7,259 bases of DNA from Alphaproteobacteria bacterium (lineage in GTDB: Bacteria; Pseudomonadota; Alphaproteobacteria; Puniceispirillales; Puniceispirillaceae), in the NCBI GenBank assembly GCA_011522945.1, contig WTHY01000112.1, forward strand, positions 1 to 7,259, read 5' to 3'. This document shows, one piece after another, positions 1 to 4,482 of the stretch (its first letter is position 1; each line of letters begins with the position of its first letter). Made by a program: the position numbers and the translations under genes. The notes below the pieces were generated by a model. The model did no database searches. It had not been told where the DNA came from and worked only from the letters and a program-made list of their open reading frames with translations.

Positions 1-1545
1 CAAACGGCGTTCCAAATCACGAAGGGCAGATTGTTCAGCCGCTTCAGCTGCTGCTTCAGCTGCTGCTTCTTCTGCAGACAGGCCGGCTGCGATAGCAGCA
101 GCTTCAAAAGCAGCTTGGCCCGCGACTGCAGCGGCTTGCGCAGCCTCGGCTGCAGCATCCTCTGCAGATTTTCCTGCAGCGCTAGCCGCCTGTATAGCTT
201 GCTCATATGCGGTTTGCGAGGCGGCTTCCCAAGCAGCTTCCTCAACAGACCGTAATACTGACCCACCGGCAGCCTGAGAGGCGGCTTCACCAGCTAATCT
301 GGCAGCTTCAGAGGCTGATTCAGCAGCTTGAGAGGCTTCAAAAGCAGCTTTTTGTGCCTCTTCTGTACCTTGGTCAATCGCAGCTTGTTGTAACTCTTCG
401 GCAATTTGCGCCAGACTTTCAGCTTCTCTTGCTGCGATATCTGCATCTAAAATGGCCTGAGCGCCAGCCTGTTGTTGAAAACGTGATGCAGCTTCTGCTG
501 CTACACGACCCGCTTCTTCAGCTGAGCTAACACCAGCATCTAAAACGGCCTGATTGACAAAATCAATTTCAGCAAGCGAGATTCCAGCCTCTTCTGCAAG
601 CTTTTCACTGATGCGGCGTTCATAGGCTGCAAACACATCGTCGCTTGCATTAATGATTGCTGTAGAAATGCCGATACTATCATCGAGCTTTCCGGCTAAA
701 ACATCAGCAACCGTTAGGTCAGTGCCGTTGATCGCATTAATACCTTCTTCTAACAGTTTTTCTGTTTCCGCCTGTGCAATTTCAGCCAATTCTTCTGAAC
801 TTATGACAGGTACATCTAGTGTGACAGCATCAAATTCAGGCAGCTCAAGGCCAGTTTCTTCTGCTAGAAAAGACTGTGCGCGAGCCTGAAATGCCATTTG
901 CACTTCAACTGGCGCACCGACAAGAAATGGAGCTGCCTCGAGAAGTGCTTCTGGGTCTGATAATAAATCATCCAATTCGCCAGTACGCACATCCTCTGCT
1001 GTAAGGCCAGATGCATTTACCGCAACATATCCATCAGCCAGAAGCGCAGCAGCTTGCTCCTCAGAGGTAAGAAATGTATCTACTGTCTGCTCAAAATTTG
1101 GAACAACTTCGGGGGCGATATTATTATCTTCCAACCAGTCATCATTAGCTGTGCTCACTAGAGCGGCTGTAAACTGGTTCTTACTCATGCCTAAATTTTC
1201 AGCTATAGAGCTAATCGGATCGCCACTGTCAATTGTGGTTGGGAGTGGGAATAAAGGCGCACCATCTTCTACAATGTCTGCACCGAAATATCCGGCCGGC
1301 GCTTTTTGCGTGCCGCCACCTAGGCCAAATAATCCAGAGGAAGTACGCGCAACCGGGAAGCCTGTAACCTCTCTGCCAGCGCGAAAATCTGCAAGGGCTT
1401 CAGAATAACGGCTCTCACTTGTATCGCGTACAACTGTTCCGTCGCTCTGAACGATAGAGCCATCACTTTTAAAAGTGAGCGCCATAGCTGGCGATGTTAC
1501 AATCAGCCCAAGACAAAGAGGCAAAATTATCCGATTTTTTAACAT
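1..1545 (-). CDS. Exported repeat-containing, alanine-rich protein of unknown function (partial, C-terminus outside window)
   Basis: I do not recognise a named family. The reading frame is open for 515 codons from the ATG at 1545 to the first base of the window, so the C-terminus is missing. The start is backed by AAAGG and AGG motifs just upstream. Residues 1-22 form a signal peptide (hydrophobic core, then SPAMA before the predicted cut, mature end LTFK), so the protein is probably periplasmic or surface-located. Residues 23-75 resemble the N-terminus of the protein at 1776-2513. Residues 105-129 weakly recall the first half of a LysM domain. Residues 172-241 and 268-330 are two diverged copies of one repeat. 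From about residue 340 the chain is Ala/Glu-rich and probably a long helix or coiled coil; 46 of residues 401-500 are alanine. A structural or envelope-spanning role is only an inference. No terminator separates it from upstream DNA within its own leader, and I found no convincing promoter. Confidence 0.85.
   Translation of the reverse strand, partial: MLKNRIILPLCLGLIVTSPAMALTFKSDGSIVQSDGTVVRDTSESRYSEALADFRAGREVTGFPVARTSSGLFGLGGGTQKAPAGYFGADIVEDGAPLFPLPTTIDSGDPISSIAENLGMSKNQFTAALVSTANDDWLEDNNIAPEVVPNFEQTVDTFLTSEEQAAALLADGYVAVNASGLTAEDVRTGELDDLLSDPEALLEAAPFLVGAPVEVQMAFQARAQSFLAEETGLELPEFDAVTLDVPVISSEELAEIAQAETEKLLEEGINAINGTDLTVADVLAGKLDDSIGISTAIINASDDVFAAYERRISEKLAEEAGISLAEIDFVNQAVLDAGVSSAEEAGRVAAEAASRFQQQAGAQAILDADIAAREAESLAQIAEELQQAAIDQGTEEAQKAAFEASQAAESASEAARLAGEAASQAAGGSVLRSVEEAAWEAASQTAYEQAIQAASAAGKSAEDAAAEAAQAAAVAGQAAFEAAAIAAGLSAEEAAAEAAAEAAEQSALRDLERRL
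34..66 (-). repeat. 12-bp tandem repeat inside the alanine-rich segment
   Basis: On the plus strand TTCAGCTGCTGC occurs twice in perfect tandem (43-54 and 55-66), preceded by a degenerate 9-base unit, TTCAGCCGC, at 34-42. Read on the coding strand, each unit encodes Ala-Ala-Ala-Glu in phase. The array is short, but it suggests that the Ala/Glu helix grew by codon-level duplication. Confidence 0.7.
556..744 (-). repeat. Protein-level internal repeat, copy B (residues 268-330)
   Basis: Copy B carries INGTDLTVADVLAGKLDD near its start and KLAEEAGISLAEIDFV at its end, matching the two conserved blocks of copy A at the same relative order. It lies about 96 residues after copy A, with an acidic linker between them (roughly residues 242-267). 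Confidence 0.65.
823..1032 (-). repeat. Protein-level internal repeat, copy A (residues 172-241)
   Basis: Copy A begins with VNASGLTAEDVRTGELDD and ends with FLAEETGLELPEFDAV. The first 22 residues align without gaps to copy B with 11 identities, and the last 16 residues with 9 identities. The middle is less conserved and about seven residues longer than in copy B. The similarity is clear in protein but not obvious in DNA, so the duplication is old. Confidence 0.65.
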
Positions 1546-1699
1546 AGCTACCTACCTTTATGCTTTTGGTAATGTCATACGGGTAACATTTTTTACACAG
1601 TCACGCCTTCTTTTGAATATTAGCTATTTTGCATGCGTTGCGTCTAGTGAGATTTATGAATTAAATCCTATACAAAAGCACTATTTTAGTTGTGTGCAT

Positions 1700-1727
1700 A
1701 AACAAAAAGGGAGGCATAAGCCTCCCT
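1700..1727 (-). terminator. Rho-independent terminator of the 1776-2513 gene
   Basis: A perfect 8-bp stem (AGGGAGGC at 1708-1715, GCCTCCCT at 1720-1727) with a four-base loop is followed on the minus strand by TTTTTGTT (1708-1701). It lies about 50 bases after the stop codon of the small exported protein and about 155 bases before the start of the next gene, so the two exported-protein genes are separate transcription units. Confidence 0.88.
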
Positions 1728-1775
1728 AATCTCTATGAAAAATGGCTATTGCACCATTTTTTACGAGGTTGTTTC

Positions 1776-2513
1776 TTATTCGCTTTGTGTGGCATCATTG
1801 AAATTATCAATAGCTTCGCCTGCAGCTCCACAAGCTGCAGCATCTTCGCCAGCTGCAACACACTCGTCTACACTTGTATATTTGGAGAAGAAATCTTGAA
1901 CACCAAGATCCCGAACGGTATCAAGGAATTCGTTGATTTCATCAGCAAATCCATCAGCGACAAGGCTTTCCAACTCATCAACAAAACCATCAATCTCGTC
2001 TGTAGGCAAGGCTGTGATAATATCATTCAGTGCCGCGAGATTGTTCATAGAAACACCAGTTTCCTTGCTGACTTGTTGGATTTCGGCAAGTGTTTCTGGG
2101 TCAAGCCCTTCGAGGCCTTCTGCTGATACAAGTTCGTCAATCGGCACACCAGCTTGTTCGGATAATTCTTGTGCAGCTTGAACTGATTCAAATGTGAGAT
2201 CGGCATTACCAGTTACATTTTGAATGACGGCATCGCCAACTGTAGTGAGAATACCTTCGTCTGTTTTACCAGCGATCTCTTGTACAGGGATGTAAGTAAC
2301 AGTCTCCCCTACAATTACAAATACATTACCACTAGATACACCGACCATTTCGCCTTTTCTTTCGGCGTTAGCTATTAGATTGGCCTGTTGTTCTGGGCTG
2401 GCGCCTGTATAGACTTCACCATCAGCGCCAACAACTTGTCCAGTTTTCAACGTTAACGCAAAAGCAGGGCTTGTTATCGCGACGACAGATAATGCAATTA
2501 AAAGCTTTTTCAT
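1776..2513 (-). CDS. Small exported acidic protein, paralog of the 1-1545 product
   Basis: The product has 245 residues and no family I can name. I start it at the ATG at 2513 (AAGGA eight bases upstream) rather than the GTG one codon earlier. Residues 1-19 are a clean signal peptide ending SPAFA, with mature end LTLK, so it is exported. Residues 20-70 align with the mature N-terminus of the larger exported protein: both have LT-[FL]-K, a D-G-x-V turn, an R-x-G segment and an SSG-x-[VL]-F element. Residues 115-131 and 146-162 are two copies of a short helix motif. The tail is acidic and contains two cysteines (218 and 228, spacing C-x9-C) that could form a disulfide in the periplasm. No enzymatic motif is visible; a binding or scaffold role is a guess. 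It is a single-gene unit with its own promoter and terminator. Confidence 0.9.
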   Translation of the reverse strand: MKKLLIALSVVAITSPAFALTLKTGQVVGADGEVYTGASPEQQANLIANAERKGEMVGVSSGNVFVIVGETVTYIPVQEIAGKTDEGILTTVGDAVIQNVTGNADLTFESVQAAQELSEQAGVPIDELVSAEGLEGLDPETLAEIQQVSKETGVSMNNLAALNDIITALPTDEIDGFVDELESLVADGFADEINEFLDTVRDLGVQDFFSKYTSVDECVAAGEDAAACGAAGEAIDNFNDATQSE

Positions 2514-2550
2514 CACTGCAATCCTTCTTCAGATTTCGATTCCGTAACGT

Positions 2551-2579
2551 TGTATATTGTTTAACTCTAATATTTGCAA
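2551..2579 (-). promoter_or_regulatory. Sigma70-like promoter for the 1776-2513 gene
   Basis: On the minus strand TTGCAA (2579-2574) and TATACA (2556-2551) are separated by exactly 17 bases. Each hexamer matches the consensus at four of six positions. Transcription would begin near 2544, giving a leader of about 30 bases with the AAGGA ribosome site inside it. Confidence 0.5.
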
Positions 2580-2744
2580 GATCATTCTATTTTGACGATG
2601 TGACAGCTATTCTTTCGAGAAAAAACCAGATACCTTTAGGATAGGTCAAAAATTATATTTTTAGGAAATCCTCTGTGAAACAGCCATGCTAAATAAACTG
2701 GCTATGCATATTTGAAATGCAGTCAGAGTAATCAGTCATAAAAA

Positions 2745-2760
2745 TTGCAAACGGTTTGTT
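2745..2760. promoter_or_regulatory. LacI/PurR-like palindromic operator candidate
   Basis: TTGCAAACGGTTTGTT contains the perfect odd palindrome CAAAC-G-GTTTG (2748-2758). The GCAAxCGxTT core with a central CG is typical of operators bound by LacI/PurR-family repressors. It overlaps the -35 element of the candidate CIA30 promoter, a position suited to repression. No such regulator is encoded in the window, so the assignment is tentative. Confidence 0.3.
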
Positions 2761-2783
2761 CGCGCCACCAGCCGCACTATATG
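2756..2783 (+). promoter_or_regulatory. Weak promoter candidate for the CIA30 gene
   Basis: TTGTTC (2756-2761) and TATATG (2778-2783) are 16 bases apart. Transcription would start near 2790, about 30 bases ahead of the ATG at 2821. The -35 element is poor. Confidence 0.28.
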
Positions 2784-2820
2784 TTGAAGCAGTATATCAT
2801 GAAGTTGGTAGGGCTAGAGT

Positions 2821-3483
2821 ATGTGGCGTCCATCAATATCTGCGTTTGTGACCAAGGTTTCTGCGAGCAGTTTATTAATCTGCATACTGATAATGAATGT
2901 TGGTTTCGGCAACACTCTGCGTGAGGGAGACGATGATATGACTACCTCTAAAATAATGGAAACAACCACCCCAGCTGACTATGCATATTATCATTTAGCA
3001 GATTTTCATGATGGCAAAGCAACAGGATGGCGCCTGGCAACTGATCAGGTAATGGGCGGACTTTCAACTGGAACCGCCCGTCTGATCATATCAGATGTCG
3101 GCAAAGTTGCGCATATGACAGGTACTGTCAGCACAGCAAATAATGGCGGCTTTGTTCAGGTGAGGAGGCGTTTTGTAGCTGGAGAGGCGACCGGCTATGA
3201 TGGCGTTTTTTTACAAGTGCGTGGCAATCAAGAATCTTATGCTGTGCATTTGCGCAATGGACAGTCCGTGCGACCTTGGATGAATTACAGGCAGGGATTC
3301 CAAGTTAGTGAGGATTGGAGCATTCTTTACTTACCATTTGAGGATTTTACGGCCTCTCGTTCAGGCTTTATGCCATCACCCATGGTGATAAATAGCATCT
3401 ATTCTATTGGCATCGTTGCCTATGGAGGAGATTTTACTGCAGATTTACAGATAGCGCAGGTAGGTTTCTACAAGACAAATTAA
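2821..3483 (+). CDS. CIA30-family protein (complex I intermediate-associated protein 30 domain)
   Basis: Residues about 60-217 match the CIA30 domain (relatives of mitochondrial NDUFAF1, a complex I assembly factor). Landmarks are WRLATDQVMGGLS (70-82), GTVSTANNGGF (101-111), DGVFLQVRGN (127-136), YAVHLRN (140-146), QGFQVSEDWSILYLPFEDF (158-176) and the closing strand segment around 193-217. The fold is a beta-sandwich resembling carbohydrate-binding modules. In bacteria its role is not settled, and no complex I genes are nearby. Two starts are possible. The ATG at 2821 adds a hydrophobic stretch (residues 14-30) that could export or anchor the protein. The ATG at 2938 has a good GGGAGA site seven bases upstream and gives a 181-residue cytosolic form. 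I list the longer one; an in-frame TAG lies two codons before it. Confidence 0.85.
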   Translation: MWRPSISAFVTKVSASSLLICILIMNVGFGNTLREGDDDMTTSKIMETTTPADYAYYHLADFHDGKATGWRLATDQVMGGLSTGTARLIISDVGKVAHMTGTVSTANNGGFVQVRRRFVAGEATGYDGVFLQVRGNQESYAVHLRNGQSVRPWMNYRQGFQVSEDWSILYLPFEDFTASRSGFMPSPMVINSIYSIGIVAYGGDFTADLQIAQVGFYKTN

Positions 3484-3537
3484 GGGAGCGCCAAAAATAT
3501 GGTTAAATTGACGCGGCATTGTATTGTGTGAATATTT

Positions 3538-3551
3538 TGGTTGTTCAACCA
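3538..3551. promoter_or_regulatory. Palindromic site TGGTTG-TT-CAACCA
   Basis: Six-base inverted half-sites are separated by two bases. The site covers the -35 element (TTGTTC, 3541-3546) of a possible plus-strand promoter for the microprotein gene at 3629. The two-base centre is too short for a stable RNA hairpin, so a protein-binding operator is the more likely reading. Confidence 0.3.
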
Positions 3552-3570
3552 TGAAATTCTGATTTATAAA
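3541..3570 (+). promoter_or_regulatory. Promoter candidate for the 32-residue microprotein
   Basis: TTGTTC (3541-3546) and TATAAA (3565-3570) are 18 bases apart. Transcription would start near 3577, giving a leader of about 50 bases. No terminator is visible after the CIA30 gene, so read-through from it is an alternative. Confidence 0.3.
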
Positions 3571-3616
3571 CACCCGCAGTCATTTATATATCCTGCGCGC
3601 AAGGCGTGCATATCTA

Positions 3617-3628
3617 TCGGGGGAAAAG
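3617..3628 (+). promoter_or_regulatory. Shared microprotein leader TCGGGGGAAAAG, copy 1
   Basis: This 12-mer directly abuts the ATG at 3629. The G-run is a plausible but unusual ribosome-binding site, five bases from the start. An identical 12-mer precedes the other microprotein gene on the opposite strand (4359-4370). Confidence 0.5.
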
Positions 3629-3727
3629 ATGGATCCAAATTATGGAATAGCGCTTGTGATTGGCTTTGTTGTTTTACTATGTCTTGGCATCTGGGCATTT
3701 GGAAAATTCTCAGTCGATCCTGAATAA
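3629..3727 (+). CDS. Single-span membrane microprotein, 32 residues
   Basis: The frame encodes a short N-terminus (MDPNYG), a hydrophobic helix at about residues 7-24 (IALVIGFVVLLCLGIWAF) and a short tail (GKFSVDPE). This is the layout of a small inner-membrane protein that binds or stabilises a larger complex. I do not recognise the family. The tail faintly recalls CcoS-type cytochrome oxidase assembly peptides, but the protein is shorter and the match is too weak to use. Support for coding comes from the G-rich ribosome site, the clean helix and the stop five bases before the convergent Fe-S scaffold gene, so the space is tightly packed. A longer overlapping frame (3541-3723) lacks these signs. 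Confidence 0.55.
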   Translation: MDPNYGIALVIGFVVLLCLGIWAFGKFSVDPE

Positions 3728-3732
3728 GAACG

Positions 3733-4149
3733 CTAGACTGTATCTGCCAATTGCGCTGCTGCCTGAAATGAAAGCAGGACACATTTGTGTCTGTTTTTAA
3801 AGGCTATAACAGGCTCAAAAGGTTTGAGAGCAATTGCTTTAGCGTTGTCCGTTGGCAAGCTGCCTGTTAAATAGGCTTCGATTAGCGCTTTGGTCGTGCG
3901 CAAATCCTGCGTGGTGTCATTGTGTGTTAGCTTGTGCCAGAGGCCAGCGCCAGCCGCGCAAAGCGCGCATCCTTCAGCCTTAATATGATGTGCTGTTATA
4001 TGACTATTTTCTAGCACCACACTTATTACAACATTATCTCCGCAAACCGGGTTATTTAGCTCTACATTGTGCGTTGGCGCCTCTAGCGCCTCAAGGCTGC
4101 GTATGCTACGTGCAAGTGCCAATAGTTCTGTCTGGTAAATACTATTCAT
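3733..4149 (-). CDS. SufU/IscU-type iron-sulfur cluster scaffold-like protein
   Basis: The 138-residue product resembles the IscU/NifU N-terminal fold, which receives persulfide sulfur from a cysteine desulfurase and builds or relays Fe-S clusters in the cytosol. The metal and sulfur ligands are in place: NPVCGD (Cys36, Asp38), EGCALC (Cys61, with an extra Cys64) and HKCVLLSF (Cys123). The order and spacing fit SufU/IscU, although the region between the second and third cysteines is about as short as in IscU. I use the ATG at 4149; a GTG one codon earlier is an alternative. The upstream TAGG ribosome site is weak. It lies 66 bases after the 46-residue membrane microprotein on the same strand with no clear terminator between, so co-transcription is likely. 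No suf or isc genes are in the window, so its partner desulfurase is encoded elsewhere. Confidence 0.85.
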   Translation of the reverse strand: MNSIYQTELLALARSIRSLEALEAPTHNVELNNPVCGDNVVISVVLENSHITAHHIKAEGCALCAAGAGLWHKLTHNDTTQDLRTTKALIEAYLTGSLPTDNAKAIALKPFEPVIAFKNRHKCVLLSFQAAAQLADTV

Positions 4150-4215
4150 CACAGGCCTAAATATGCATTTTGCCGCGGTGTTGCTGCGCAGATTGCCAGA
4201 CTAGCTATGGTTTTC

Positions 4216-4356
4216 TTAGCCAGCAAAAGACAATAGCAGTATAAGCGCACCTGCTGCCGCAAGATAAGCGATGATAACGCTCCAATGTAACGAGTTATAT
4301 ACATTTTCTTCCGGCACACCTGCTGGGCGGCTCTTATTTGTGTCTGAAGTTGCCAT
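4216..4356 (-). CDS. Single-span membrane microprotein, 46 residues
   Basis: The start is the ATG at 4356, seven bases after a GGGGG ribosome site. Residues 1-24 are polar and proline-containing (SRPAGVPEENVYNS) and probably cytosolic. Residues 25-45 form one hydrophobic helix (WSVIIAYLAAAGALILLLSFA) that ends almost at the C-terminus, giving a tail-anchored look. I do not recognise the family. It follows the nhaA terminator, has a consensus -10 box in front, and probably shares a transcript with the Fe-S scaffold gene. A longer overlapping frame (4149-4505) runs into nhaA and its terminator and is not credible. A role as accessory subunit of a membrane complex is an inference from size and topology only. 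Confidence 0.62.
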   Translation of the reverse strand: MATSDTNKSRPAGVPEENVYNSLHWSVIIAYLAAAGALILLLSFAG

Positions 4357-4358
4357 AG

Positions 4359-4370
4359 CTTTTCCCCCGA
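4359..4370 (-). promoter_or_regulatory. Shared microprotein leader TCGGGGGAAAAG, copy 2
   Basis: Read on the minus strand, this 12-mer is identical to the one at 3617-3628. Here it ends two bases before the ATG at 4356, so the G-run sits at a normal ribosome-site distance. Confidence 0.5.
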
Positions 4371-4401
4371 AAAATAAAATAGCATAAACTGTATTACTCG
4401 C

Positions 4402-4432
4402 ATTATATGCCGAAAAAATAAGGCCCTGACAA
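4402..4432 (-). promoter_or_regulatory. Promoter candidate for the 46-residue microprotein and Fe-S scaffold genes
   Basis: A consensus TATAAT (4407-4402) follows TTGTCA (4432-4427) at a 19-base spacing, which is longer than ideal. The -35 element lies in the loop and second arm of the nhaA terminator. Transcription would start near 4395, giving a leader of about 40 bases. Confidence 0.4.
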
Positions 4433-4443
4433 GCAGGGCCTTA
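4413..4443 (-). terminator. Rho-independent terminator of nhaA
   Basis: A perfect 10-bp stem (TAAGGCCCTG and CAGGGCCTTA) with a five-base loop is followed on the minus strand by six T residues (4418-4413). It lies about 40 bases after the nhaA stop codon. There is no T-run on the plus-strand side. Confidence 0.92.
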
Positions 4444-4482
4444 TAGAAAATTATCTGTTTAACAGCAGATAAGCTATTTTGG

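Larger units (their letters stand above)
2514..2820. other. Divergent intergenic region of about 307 bases
   Basis: This stretch separates the minus-strand exported-protein gene from the plus-strand CIA30 gene. It is AT-rich and holds the minus-strand promoter at 2551-2579, a palindromic operator-like site at 2745-2760 and a weak plus-strand promoter at 2756-2783. Between about 2580 and 2740 I see no convincing gene, terminator or RNA structure. Confidence 0.6.

Noticed and set aside
31..1408. Several plus-strand reading frames opposite the large exported protein
   Set aside because: They are antisense to a continuous 515-codon frame with signal peptide and repeats. Their openness follows from the GC-rich Ala/Glu codons on the other strand.
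1692..2126. Plus-strand 144-codon frame with a hydrophobic start
   Set aside because: It begins within the terminator hairpin of the minus-strand gene and overlaps that well-supported gene. Composition is that of an antisense shadow.
2683..2705. Possible hairpin AGCCA/TGGCT in the intergenic region
   Set aside because: Only a five-base stem with a 12-base loop and no T-run; expected by chance.
2799..2924. 41-residue plus-strand frame overlapping the CIA30 N-terminus
   Set aside because: It has no ribosome site, is out of frame with CIA30 and has no recognisable features. It does weaken certainty about the upstream CIA30 start a little.
3541..3723. 60-codon plus-strand frame overlapping the 32-residue microprotein
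   Set aside because: It has a non-ATG start and no ribosome site, and spans the candidate promoter. The frame starting at 3629 has a G-rich ribosome site and a clean membrane helix.
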